Below, one piece after another: positions 1-8,040 of a stretch of 43,007 nt of DNA. Both the position numbers and the translations under genes were made by a program. The notes beneath the pieces were generated by a model, which saw nothing but the letters and a program-made list of their open reading frames with translations, searched no databases and was not told the origin of the DNA. The DNA comes from Akkermansiaceae bacterium. GTDB lineage: Bacteria > Verrucomicrobiota > Verrucomicrobiia > Verrucomicrobiales > Akkermansiaceae. The stretch lies in contig SUVK01000019.1 in assembly GCA_015062055.1 (NCBI GenBank), forward strand, positions 1 through 43,007. Direction: 5' to 3'. How positions within the stretch are numbered: position 1 is the first letter of the stretch; each line of letters starts with the position of its first letter.

Positions 1-50
1 CGCAAATCTGATTTGGATCTGCGAGCAAAACACAAAAAACACGCACAAAA

Positions 51-560
51 ATGAAAGCAAAAAACACAATAAAGACGGATGCGGCCTTCCGCCGCATGGT
101 GGATGAAGTGGCCCAGCTCATGCCCGCAATGGCTGCCAAGAAAGCCGAACTTGAAGCAAGACTTCAAGCCGTGCGCGAAGAGCCCGAAGCAGAGCTTGCC
201 GCCATGAAAGCGGACTATGATGCCAAGATGGCAGCCCTGAAAAATTACTTTGCCAGCGCCAAGGTGCAGGCTCGCTTGCTCACCCCTGGCAAAAAGTACG
301 GTGAAAGCACCGCCGCCACCTTCGGCGTGCGTGCCGGCAAGCCGAAGCTGGCCTACCTGGAAGGCAAGACGGAAGCGGACATCGTTGCCGCTCTTCAGGA
401 AGAGGAACGCACAGAGTGGCTGCGTGACCGCGCGCCCGAACTTAACAAGGCCGCCATTCTGGGTGCCGGTCTTTCCGCAGCCGAACTGCAGGACTACGGC
501 CTTGCCATCGTTGCGGAGGGCACCTTCTATGTGAAGCCGAAAGACGCCCCGAAAGAATGA
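51..560 (+). CDS. gam: Mu Gam-like host-nuclease inhibitor protein
   Basis: Predicted 169-residue phage Gam-family protein. Known Gam proteins of Mu-like phages bind double-stranded DNA ends and shield them from host exonucleases. The N-terminal half (about residues 15-70) is a charged, Ala/Glu/Lys-rich helix typical of the coiled-coil arms of this family. The C-terminal half has the compact alpha/beta pattern, including a segment starting GKKYGESTAATFGVR near residue 80. The start codon follows an A-rich stretch with no Shine-Dalgarno sequence. The stop overlaps the next gene's start in an ATGA, so the two are translationally coupled. Only this gene and its partner look phage-derived inside the window, and the rest of any prophage would lie to the left. 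The family assignment is by recognition and not by alignment. Confidence 0.75.
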   Translation: MKAKNTIKTDAAFRRMVDEVAQLMPAMAAKKAELEARLQAVREEPEAELAAMKADYDAKMAALKNYFASAKVQARLLTPGKKYGESTAATFGVRAGKPKLAYLEGKTEADIVAALQEEERTEWLRDRAPELNKAAILGAGLSAAELQDYGLAIVAEGTFYVKPKDAPKE

Positions 561-1174
561 AGACTCTTTCCAAAAAGCAACTTGCCACCCTGGGTGCTGT
601 CAGCTCCCGCGCTTACAAGCACCTCCAGGGCACGGGCATGCCGCTGGGCTCATACGTTGAATGGCGGCATGAGTTCACCGGCTTGCATTGCGGTGGGCGC
701 ACCTCATGGCGCACACTCTATCAAACGGACTACGTTCCCCTCTTGAATGCGTTTGCCGCCTGCTATGGCGGCACGCAAAAGGCGGACAATACGCCGAAGA
801 GTGACGCCGAGGCGCTCATCTATGAAATCCGCAACGTGGTGCGCTACTGGGAACTCCCGCGCGCCTACGTTGCCAAGGTGGTGGCGGGTAAAGCCCGCCG
901 CCCCTGGGTAACTCCGGACATGAATCTTGATGCCATGCTCACCGGCGTGCCTGAAAATATACTTCGGCAGCTGCTCATTACCCTGGAAAATCGCGGGCGG
1001 GCGCTCAACAAAAAAGACTCCGCCGCCCTGGGTATTGAGGCCCCGGCCCGCGTGCATGTCAGCCGCTCCACAGTACCGCCCGAACGCCTGGCAGAATACC
1101 ACGGGGACGTGGTGGCCACGCCCACCGTTAAACCCCGCCGCCGTACAAAATCGGCACCGGTTCCACAGCCCTGA
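557..1174 (+). CDS. Phage-associated hypothetical protein
   Basis: A 205-residue protein that I do not recognise. It overlaps the Gam-like gene by four bases (ATGA) and ends about 20 bases before a strong terminator, so it is probably the last gene of a phage early operon. It is basic, has no signal peptide or membrane segment, and ends in a Pro/Arg/Lys-rich tail (about residues 185-205) that looks disordered. A helical core around residues 85-155 contains aromatic and basic residues. In Mu-like phages the gene after gam is often a small regulatory or DNA-related protein of the GemA type. The position fits that, but I see no convincing sequence match and do not assign a function. Confidence 0.6.
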   Translation: MKTLSKKQLATLGAVSSRAYKHLQGTGMPLGSYVEWRHEFTGLHCGGRTSWRTLYQTDYVPLLNAFAACYGGTQKADNTPKSDAEALIYEIRNVVRYWELPRAYVAKVVAGKARRPWVTPDMNLDAMLTGVPENILRQLLITLENRGRALNKKDSAALGIEAPARVHVSRSTVPPERLAEYHGDVVATPTVKPRRRTKSAPVPQP

Positions 1175-1193
1175 TGCCGCCCATTTTTACACC

Positions 1194-1224
1194 CGCCCCG
1201 CTTAACTGCCGGGGCGTTTTTTTT
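1194..1224 (+). terminator. Rho-independent terminator after the phage-type operon
   Basis: A perfect 7 bp stem (CGCCCCG at 1194-1200 and CGGGGCG at 1210-1216) with a 9 nt loop is followed by eight T residues (1217-1224). It lies 20 bases past the stop of the upstream gene. Confidence 0.9.
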
Positions 1225-1507
1225 GCCGTTCGCTGCCGATGCTCTTCCTCACCTATTCGACAGTCTCGCCGTTTTTACCGGGTGCATTCCGCACTTACTT
1301 CCTCAACCGCTAATCGCGCCCGTATCCCCTGCGTTTCAAGGCTTTTCACCCCTCTTTCAGCCTTCCTCACCTCTCCCGCCGGGAATCAGCACCTGTATGC
1401 TAAATCGGGATGCCCCGATTTACTAATGCTCTTAACGGCGAGAAATGGAAAAGCCCTGTTTCCCGAGGAAGGAGGAAACAGGGCTGTATGGTCTAAATGG
1501 CCGGGGT
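1225..1507. other. Gene-free gap between phage-type operon and beta-galactosidase
   Basis: About 280 bases with no credible gene. It holds a perfect 9 bp inverted repeat with a 4 nt loop (1401-1422, TAAATCGGG and its complement) that lacks a T tract on either strand, and the minus-strand terminator at 1440-1485. I saw no tRNA, direct repeat or attachment site that would mark a phage boundary. Open frames across this stretch are short and show no recognisable protein. Confidence 0.5.
1440..1485 (-). terminator. Rho-independent terminator of the beta-galactosidase gene
   Basis: A perfect 12 bp stem (AGCCCTGTTTCC at 1452-1463 and its complement at 1474-1485) with a 10 nt loop. Read on the minus strand it is followed by a T-rich tail (1451 down to 1440). 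It lies just downstream of the minus-strand stop at 1508. Confidence 0.85.
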
Positions 1508-4500
1508 TTACTCTGCGGAGATAATGTCAATATCGGACACAGCGGCGAAGTCGCCGTCATCGTGAGACGAGAGAGCCACCAAGCGAATGTAGCGGGCACG
1601 GGTGGGTGAGAAGAAGAGGACGCGTTGCAGGTCGCTGTTCTTCTCGAACGTACCGCGGGCTACGGGGTTACCCCAAGAGCTACCGTCTTGGCTTACATAT
1701 ACCTCGTAATCTTTCACATGAGTACCTTCAATCTTGGCACCACGGTAGGTAATACCCTTGATATAGCGCTCCTCACCCAAGTTGATGCGAATATCGTGCG
1801 GGTAACTGGCCACGGTTACGCCGCGCATGGTGTGCCAGTAGGTATCGGGGTTGCCGTCGAGCACATTGCGAGCGGGGCCACCCTCGGGCAACTCAGAGCT
1901 GGAATAGGCTACCGAGAAGAACGCGTTGGCGGGGTACTTACCGACAATGCGGAAAATGTGAGGTTTGAGCTCGGCCACAGCCGCATAAGGCTCGCCCTTA
2001 TTAATGGGTTCTAAGCACACCATTTTGATGTACTTGGTCACAACAGGCTCGGGCAGGGTTACGTGTTGCTCGTCATCGGCATCAACCATCTGCAAAGTGC
2101 AGTCGGGTTCCGCATTCCATGTCTTACCATCCGCGCTGAAGTAGAAGGCCAACTTACCGACACGGGAAGAAGAGCGACCTTGGCGCGGGGTGATACTCAG
2201 GCCGGTAAGCTCGGACTCCACACCTAAGTTGACAACTACCTCGTGCGGGTATTTCGGGCAATCCTCTTGCCAGCGAGAGTGCCAGTAGGTATCACGGCGG
2301 CCGTCAATCAGGCTCCAAGGTGAATCTGCCTTGCTGGCATAGCTGCTGCAAGACTCGATGCGCAACAAATTGGCGGGGCGCCAGCTGTCGAACTGTTGCA
2401 AGCACAGCACGGAGCTCATGCAGCCGGGGGCGGTGGCATAGGCGCGCACCACACCGTTTTCGCGTTGTAAGAAGGGCTCGGTGTACACGCGTTCGGAGCC
2501 ATCGGGCATAGTCATGTGAATGGTTGCATTGCGCGTGGCCGAGGTGGCATGCACATAGCCCAACTCATCTCGAGAGATAGTTACGGCACCGGCCAAAGGC
2601 AGCCCCTTGCGACCTACTTCCTCGGGGGTGTCAGAGGAAAGCAGCGGGCGCAGAGAGAAGATAAAGGTGGTGGGTGCCGTGCGGGGTATATCGCGATCTA
2701 TTGGCAAAGGCCCACAGGCAGCACCGCCCAAGCCGAGGGTGAAGGCATCTACACACAGTACGGTTTTTCCGGCGTGCTCAATTTCCTCGGGGTGCGGAGC
2801 ATCAAAGAGAGCCTGCGGGGTGCAGGGCAAGGCAGAGAAGTTGAAGTCCTCGCCTGCAACACTGGCTATCATCAGGCCCACACCGTTGTCGTCAGTAACG
2901 GCAACCCAGTTGGTATCCATGCGGTTACCCTGCTCCATGGGGAGGGGGTAACGCTCCAGCATATTCTCCACCTTGGCGGTGTAAATGCCCATGGGAGAAC
3001 CGGCTTTGCGGTCGGGGTAGTTCTCGCCCGGGCCACGGCCATACCACTTCACATTATGGAAACGCTCGGGCAAATGGAAGCTATAGCCCAAACGCGGTAA
3101 CACGATATTGGATTCGCTGGGGATGATACCCGCAGCCACGCTGATATAGCCATTGGGAAGAATGGTGTAAATCATCTGTGTGGTGTAGTGGAAATCCTTC
3201 TCCGTAATCGGGCCGTTATCGGTAAGCTCGAACTTACCTTGGTCGTACTCTCGGCTATCCAGGCTTTCTTTGCGAACACCGCGAGAAACAACATCGCAAG
3301 AGATACGCACGGCGCCCTCAGCCAGTCGCTCGACCATCAGCGGGGTAGCAGTGTGCACCATATTGCGCATGCCGCTGTTAAGCCATTGGTTCATGGCCCA
3401 CTTATCGTTCGCAAGCGGAGCGCGGAAGGAGTTGAGGTGCAGAGTGGATTTATCGCCGATGAGCTCTTGCCCGTTGACAATGTAGTTACGCACACCACCG
3501 GTGGCTTTGTCGATAGATACGGTAAAGTTACGGCCAATGACGACCATGCGGTCATCTTCATTGCGCACGTTGATACCCATAGAACCATCAATCTGCATGA
3601 TGGAGGGGGTGTAGTCGTTGAAATCTGCCGGCATTTCCATCTGCTCCATGGCCACTACATAACCTTTCTCGGCCCACTCGGTGTCCTCGCGCAGGCGCAG
3701 GTTAACGGTGAGATAGTACTTGGCGTCTTTCAACAAAACCGTGGAATCGACAGAATTGAGGGGGATGACAACACCCACCGTCTCCAGCGGGGCTGCGCTG
3801 ATATCGAGGGACCCGGAGGCTACCACCTTGTTACCTTCTTCCATAATGGTCCAGTCGGCGCTGTACTCATTAAGGTTGGTAAAGAGGTGCTTGTTGCGCA
3901 CACTGATGCACACCCCATCGCCGGATTCGGTGAGGCCCTCCAAATTAAAGCCGGCATTTTGCTGCACCTTGCGGATTTCGGCATAGAGTGGGGTGACGGT
4001 GCGGTCGCTGTAAATCACGCCTTTAATGCAGAAGATACCGTCATTCGGGAAATCGCCGTGGTCGCCGCCATAGCTTTGACGCACAACTTTGCGGCCATCG
4101 GGCAATGTAACCTCTTGGTCATAGCTCTGGTGAATCCACTCCCAGATACCACCACCAATGATGGAGTCGCTGGAGTCAATCGCCTCCCAATAATCGGCCA
4201 AGTTACCCATGGAGTTGCAGAGAATGTGGGCGTACTCGGAGATATACCAGGGTTTCTGCAGCTTACGGGCAGCAATCTCGCGGGTCCAGTTTACGCTGGG
4301 GTACTGGTTGGAGCAAAGGTCTGCCAAGTCGTTATTGCGCTCATACTGGGTAAGGCGAGAAGGGTCGCGCTGCTTAATCCACTCTTGCACGGCAGCAAAG
4401 TTTTCGCCGGGGCCGGCCTCGTTACCATAAGACCAGATAACGATACAGGGGTGGTTTTTACTTTGCTCTACCATGTTCACATTGCGCCACACATGCTGGG

Positions 4501-5914
4501 CTTTCCACTCCTTGGGGTGAGAGAGGGAGAGCTCGCCGTAGTAGTAACCGTGAGACTCAATGTTGGCTTCATCGCACACGTAAATACCCAACTCGTCGCA
4601 CATCTCATAGAAGAAGGCCGGTTGCGGGTAGTGAGAGTTGCGAATGTGGTTAATGTTGCCGCGCTTCATGATGAGCAGCTCTTGGCGGCACTCTTCTTCG
4701 GTTACGGTGTGGCCGTTGGCGTGCTGGCTCTCGTGGCGGTTTACACCTTTGAGCTTCACGGGTTGGCCATTCACCAAGAATCGGCCGTCTACCAACTGTA
4801 CATCGCGGAAACCGATTTTGCGGGAGATGGTCTCGGTGACGTTACCCTCGGCATCCTTCAGGTAAATCATGAGGCGGTACAGGTTGGGTTTTTCGGCGCT
4901 CCACAAGGCGGGGTTCTGCACGGTAGCACGCACGGTGGTGCGTACGTTTTCTCCGGCAGCAACCTTACCCGTAGCCGGGGTGAGGTCGGCCACTTTGTTA
5001 CCGTTCAGGTCGAGCAACTCGGCCTCTACGGTGTAGGCACTTTCGGTCTGAGTGCGGTTGTTAACGTCAATCTCAACGCTCAAGTGGCTTTTGCCGTAAT
5101 CTTTTTTGCCGGGTTCGCCGTCAAAGTCGGTATGCACAAAGAAGTCGCGCACCAGCACTTGCGGGGTGCTGTACATAATAACATCGCGGAATATACCCGA
5201 CAGGCGCCACATATCCTGGCACTCCAGGTACGAGCCGTCGCAGTAGCGGTATACCTCGGCAGCTACCACGTTCTTACCGGGTTTGACATAGGGGGTAATA
5301 TCGAACACGGCTGCCGTACGGCTATCCTTAGAAAAACCTACTTTCTGACCATTTACAAAGAGGTAGAAGAAGGAGTCTACACCGTCAAATTGAATGAACA
5401 CGCGGCGGCCATCCCAATCGGCGGGTATCTCAACATCGCGGCGGTAAGAACCGACGGCGTTGGGCTCGCTCTTGGGGGTGCTGTACATTTCTTCCGTCTT
5501 GTTGCGCGGCGGGGTCATCACACGCGGCCAGTCACGCACGAAGGTGTAACGTTGGTTGCTGTAGATGGGGATGCCGTAGCCTCGCATCTGCCAGTTGCTG
5601 GGCACATCTATCGTCGCCCAGGAGCTTACGTCTGTCTCGGGTTTGTAAAAATCAACCGGGCGTTGATCGGGCGACGGCGACCAATGGAATTTCCAATCTC
5701 CGTTCAACAACATCACCAGTGATGAGTCTTTGCGCTTACCTTTCAGGGCTTCGTCCCGATTAGCAAAGGGAACGAAGAAGGCGCGTGAGTCTTCACGCCC
5801 CTGAAAAAGGTTTTCCGGGTTCTCCCAATCCGGATGGGGTTGGTAAGCCTCTTGTCCTGCGGCCACCGCCCCGGCAAGGGCGAGTGCAGCCGTGATGGTC
5901 TTGAGCATTTTCAT
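1508..5914 (-). CDS. Secreted GH2 beta-galactosidase with two C-terminal discoidin domains
   Basis: A 1468-residue glycoside hydrolase family 2 enzyme of the LacZ type, expected to release beta-linked galactose from glycans outside the cytoplasm. Residues 1-20 form a signal peptide. The sugar-binding jelly roll (about 40-240), Ig-like domains and TIM barrel follow in LacZ order. The acid/base Glu lies in GNEAGPG (E499) and the nucleophile Glu in WYISEYA (E560), so the active site looks intact. A LacZ-type C-terminal domain is followed by two F5/8 type C (discoidin)-like modules at about 1180-1320 and 1325-1468, each with a 'DG..DTYWH' motif, probably carbohydrate-binding. This is well beyond the roughly 1020 residues of E. 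coli LacZ. The gene is monocistronic with its own terminator. Mucin or milk glycans are a plausible substrate, but that is inference. Confidence 0.93.
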   Translation of the reverse strand: MKMLKTITAALALAGAVAAGQEAYQPHPDWENPENLFQGREDSRAFFVPFANRDEALKGKRKDSSLVMLLNGDWKFHWSPSPDQRPVDFYKPETDVSSWATIDVPSNWQMRGYGIPIYSNQRYTFVRDWPRVMTPPRNKTEEMYSTPKSEPNAVGSYRRDVEIPADWDGRRVFIQFDGVDSFFYLFVNGQKVGFSKDSRTAAVFDITPYVKPGKNVVAAEVYRYCDGSYLECQDMWRLSGIFRDVIMYSTPQVLVRDFFVHTDFDGEPGKKDYGKSHLSVEIDVNNRTQTESAYTVEAELLDLNGNKVADLTPATGKVAAGENVRTTVRATVQNPALWSAEKPNLYRLMIYLKDAEGNVTETISRKIGFRDVQLVDGRFLVNGQPVKLKGVNRHESQHANGHTVTEEECRQELLIMKRGNINHIRNSHYPQPAFFYEMCDELGIYVCDEANIESHGYYYGELSLSHPKEWKAQHVWRNVNMVEQSKNHPCIVIWSYGNEAGPGENFAAVQEWIKQRDPSRLTQYERNNDLADLCSNQYPSVNWTREIAARKLQKPWYISEYAHILCNSMGNLADYWEAIDSSDSIIGGGIWEWIHQSYDQEVTLPDGRKVVRQSYGGDHGDFPNDGIFCIKGVIYSDRTVTPLYAEIRKVQQNAGFNLEGLTESGDGVCISVRNKHLFTNLNEYSADWTIMEEGNKVVASGSLDISAAPLETVGVVIPLNSVDSTVLLKDAKYYLTVNLRLREDTEWAEKGYVVAMEQMEMPADFNDYTPSIMQIDGSMGINVRNEDDRMVVIGRNFTVSIDKATGGVRNYIVNGQELIGDKSTLHLNSFRAPLANDKWAMNQWLNSGMRNMVHTATPLMVERLAEGAVRISCDVVSRGVRKESLDSREYDQGKFELTDNGPITEKDFHYTTQMIYTILPNGYISVAAGIIPSESNIVLPRLGYSFHLPERFHNVKWYGRGPGENYPDRKAGSPMGIYTAKVENMLERYPLPMEQGNRMDTNWVAVTDDNGVGLMIASVAGEDFNFSALPCTPQALFDAPHPEEIEHAGKTVLCVDAFTLGLGGAACGPLPIDRDIPRTAPTTFIFSLRPLLSSDTPEEVGRKGLPLAGAVTISRDELGYVHATSATRNATIHMTMPDGSERVYTEPFLQRENGVVRAYATAPGCMSSVLCLQQFDSWRPANLLRIESCSSYASKADSPWSLIDGRRDTYWHSRWQEDCPKYPHEVVVNLGVESELTGLSITPRQGRSSSRVGKLAFYFSADGKTWNAEPDCTLQMVDADDEQHVTLPEPVVTKYIKMVCLEPINKGEPYAAVAELKPHIFRIVGKYPANAFFSVAYSSSELPEGGPARNVLDGNPDTYWHTMRGVTVASYPHDIRINLGEERYIKGITYRGAKIEGTHVKDYEVYVSQDGSSWGNPVARGTFEKNSDLQRVLFFSPTRARYIRLVALSSHDDGDFAAVSDIDIISAE

Positions 5915-5928
5915 ACGCGCCCTATACT

Positions 5929-5956
5929 ATCATATTGCCCCTGACAAGGCAAGCAA
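5929..5956 (-). promoter_or_regulatory. Candidate promoter of the beta-galactosidase gene
   Basis: On the minus strand, TTGCTT (5956-5951) and TATGAT (5934-5929) are 16 bp apart and lie 14 nt before the ATG. An overlapping alternative is TTGTCA (5947-5942) with TATAGG (5926-5921) at 15 bp. Either gives a very short leader. The choice between them cannot be settled by eye. Confidence 0.4.
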
Positions 5957-6028
5957 AAAGCACATTTTCAAATACAATACATTCTTTGTAAAGCCTTTAT
6001 AAAAATGTTTTCTTTTTTAAGTTTCTAC

Positions 6029-6056
6029 TTGAAAAACCGGTATTTTCGGGCATAAT
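6029..6056 (+). promoter_or_regulatory. Promoter of the 6066 secreted-protein gene
   Basis: TTGAAA (6029-6034) and CATAAT (6051-6056) have a 16 bp spacer. The -10 box ends 9 nt before the ATG at 6066, so the predicted transcript starts about 3 nt upstream of the start codon. Confidence 0.55.
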
Positions 6057-6065
6057 AATGGGTAC

Positions 6066-7166
6066 ATGAAAACAGCTCATCTCTTCACTGCCCTGTTGCT
6101 GGCCGGCACACCGTGCATGGCTCAGCAAAACACCCCGCAAAACGCCGCCATTACAGCCACCGCAACAGATGAAACCATCATCAAAGAAGCCGGCGACATC
6201 ATCATCTCTCTTTGCCTGCAAATGGAGGCAGTGCATGATAAAGAATCCGCAGATGCTCTCGCTATCGCCATGGCGCAGGCAGAACAACGCGGCGAAAAGA
6301 TTTTCAGAGAGCTTGAGGACAAGGAAAACGCAGAGGAACTTCTGCTTGCTTACGTAGTCCAAAACGGCTTTAGCGAAGAGCGGTTGGATGCAGCTGAAAG
6401 AAGATTATGCGACGAGAAAGCATACGGTTCTGTCGCATTGGCGGAAATGCTTGGCATACCGATGTGCGAAATAATGGACCTGCAACCGGCCCCGCAAGAG
6501 CTTCTCAGCGAGCTGGAAACCCTCATCACGCAAACCGTGGCCCAATTATCCCCCGATATCAAGGGTGGCCCCGGCACCTCTGAAGAAACAGCATGGATTA
6601 TGCCGCCGGGCATAGCCGCAGTCAGCCTGCAATATGAAATCTTAAGGGCCTTGGAGCCCGAAATCGCCTCCGACAGCCAACATCTTATTTGTGACAACCG
6701 CGAGGGAGTCAACAAACACTATGATGTACACAGCCTGCTCATCAAAACGGCAGATGACATCTATACAGCACAATTGTGGTTTGATATCAGCGACTATTAT
6801 ACGCAGACGGAGGAGGAGTTGGAACAATCATCCGCGCCGAATGAAGAGGAAACAACCGTCCCGACGGAAGAAGAGCAAGCCTTGCTTGAAGAGGCCGCAC
6901 TCATCATGAAAGATGTCTGTGACATATTGCGTACCGTACACGACAAAGAGTCTGCCGAGGAGGCCGCGCGTGCCATTATCATTCTGCATTCTCGCTGGGA
7001 TGAATTGATGGAAGCAGGGTTATACAATTGCAACGTAGACGACTTTTTCAAAGCCTTCGAGGAAGTCGGCATTACTGAAGAAATGCTCGATGAAATCGAC
7101 AACACACTGAGGAAAGCCAATTTCTACGGCTCAGACGCCCTCCGCAATGCCGGTGGGTTCTTTTAA
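6066..7166 (+). CDS. Secreted protein with two copies of a VHD-YGS module, unknown function
   Basis: A 366-residue exported protein that I do not recognise. A signal peptide (about 1-19, ending CMAQ) precedes an acidic mature protein. Two related modules of about 80-90 residues lie at about 35-135 and 270-366. Each begins with a helix carrying VHDKESA and ends with a YGS.AL motif (AYGSVALAEML near 117-127, FYGSDALRNA near 353-362). The linker between them (about 140-265) contains a segment resembling a small alpha/beta domain and then a Glu-rich stretch. The same module occurs twice in the convergent neighbour at 7258-7953, so the pair probably arose by duplication. No catalytic motif is evident. 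A structural or binding role in the periplasm is possible but unproven. Confidence 0.75.
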   Translation: MKTAHLFTALLLAGTPCMAQQNTPQNAAITATATDETIIKEAGDIIISLCLQMEAVHDKESADALAIAMAQAEQRGEKIFRELEDKENAEELLLAYVVQNGFSEERLDAAERRLCDEKAYGSVALAEMLGIPMCEIMDLQPAPQELLSELETLITQTVAQLSPDIKGGPGTSEETAWIMPPGIAAVSLQYEILRALEPEIASDSQHLICDNREGVNKHYDVHSLLIKTADDIYTAQLWFDISDYYTQTEEELEQSSAPNEEETTVPTEEEQALLEEAALIMKDVCDILRTVHDKESAEEAARAIIILHSRWDELMEAGLYNCNVDDFFKAFEEVGITEEMLDEIDNTLRKANFYGSDALRNAGGFF

Positions 7167-7201
7167 TAGACTGCACAGTTTGTTGCGAGCAATAACGGCC
7201 A

Positions 7202-7235
7202 ATTCAAGACCCCCGCTGATGCGGGGTTCTTGAAT
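7202..7235. terminator. Shared terminator between convergent secreted-protein genes
   Basis: A 15 bp stem with a single mismatch (7202-7216 with 7221-7235) and a TGAT loop lies between the convergent stops at 7166 and 7258. A further 9 bp inverted repeat (7191-7199 with 7254-7262) could extend the base of the hairpin and includes the end of the minus-strand gene. There is no long T tract, so termination may be only partly intrinsic. Confidence 0.7.
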
Positions 7236-7257
7236 GCAGAGGGGGACACCGGTGCCG

Positions 7258-7953
7258 TTATTCTTGCGGGGTGACATCGTGCCAGATATTTTTAAGAGCA
7301 GCAGAGCCGTAAAACTGCACAGCCTGCAAGCTCATAAACTCACCGTGCAGCTCGCGGACCACAGACTCAGCCTCGGGGGCATACGCCCTAATATGCTGCG
7401 GGGTGGTACCTGTGGCAGACAATGCGGCAAACAGCTCGGCAACGCGAGGGGCTGCGGCGTCTGCCGTGGCTGTATCGTGCACGGTGCGCAACAATAGCAG
7501 CAACTCTTCCGTGGGTGATGCAGCCGGTGTGGGCTCCACCGGGCGGGCATATTCTGCCGGCAAAGCATAGTAAGCGGCCAGGGTTGCCGAGCCATAAAAA
7601 CCGTTGGCAGCCAACCGCCCCAGCTGGTATTTAGACTCCATCTCAAGTTCCTCGGTCCACCCAAACTCGGCAAACACGGCACGCTGTTCGGTACGGGAGC
7701 GAAAAGCACCGCGCAGGTGGCGGCTTTGGATATTGCGGATGGCAGCGCATCTGCACAGCTCGGGCATGGCAGCCTCTACCCCGGCGGCATCGCGCAAGGT
7801 AAGAACAATGGCGTGTATGCGAAGATTAGCTTCTGCGCTTTTCTGTACGGCAACCTGTTGACGGGCGGTTAAGACCACGGTAGGCTCGGTTTCGGCACAG
7901 GCCACACTCACCAATGCGGCTATGGCAACAAGAGGGGATAGGGGGCGTATCAT
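7258..7953 (-). CDS. Secreted protein with two VHD-YGS modules, unknown function
   Basis: A 231-residue exported protein that I do not recognise. A signal peptide ends near residue 20 (SVACAE). Two modules make up nearly the whole mature protein. The first (about 35-130) carries TLRDAAGVEAA and FYGSATLAAY. The second (about 145-228) carries LRTVHDTATADAAAP and FYGSAALKNIW. Both motifs, and their spacing of about 70 residues, match the two modules of the convergent gene at 6066-7166. The gene lies downstream of transketolase on the same strand but behind a strong terminator, so it probably has its own promoter or relies on read-through. No enzyme motif is visible. Confidence 0.75.
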   Translation of the reverse strand: MIRPLSPLVAIAALVSVACAETEPTVVLTARQQVAVQKSAEANLRIHAIVLTLRDAAGVEAAMPELCRCAAIRNIQSRHLRGAFRSRTEQRAVFAEFGWTEELEMESKYQLGRLAANGFYGSATLAAYYALPAEYARPVEPTPAASPTEELLLLLRTVHDTATADAAAPRVAELFAALSATGTTPQHIRAYAPEAESVVRELHGEFMSLQAVQFYGSAALKNIWHDVTPQE

Positions 7954-7974
7954 ATTTTTTTCTTTGAGGGGTTT

Positions 7975-8018
7975 TAATAAAAAGAGCGCGCCCTTTTCAC
8001 ACTGAAAATGGCGCGCTC
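7975..8018 (-). terminator. Rho-independent terminator of transketolase
   Basis: Read on the minus strand, a 9 bp GC-rich stem (GAGCGCGCC at 7984-7992 with its complement at 8010-8018) continues after one mismatch into a 6 bp AT-rich stem (TTTTCA with TGAAAA). It ends in a T-rich tail (7983-7979 and beyond). Confidence 0.88.
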
Positions 8019-8040
8019 AAGAGGATTGTTCGGCCGAGCC

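Noticed and set aside
1401..1422. Perfect 9 bp inverted repeat as a terminator
   Set aside because: There is no T tract on either strand, and a stronger terminator already serves the minus-strand gene. Its role is unclear.
1174..1524. A 116-codon frame after the phage-type genes
   Set aside because: It starts at the end of the upstream gene, spans a strong terminator and the beta-galactosidase terminator, and shows no protein-like pattern.
3188..5722. An 844-codon open frame antisense to the beta-galactosidase
   Set aside because: It lies wholly opposite a clear GH2 gene with intact catalytic motifs. Long antisense frames arise from the codon bias of the true strand, and the translation shows no family.
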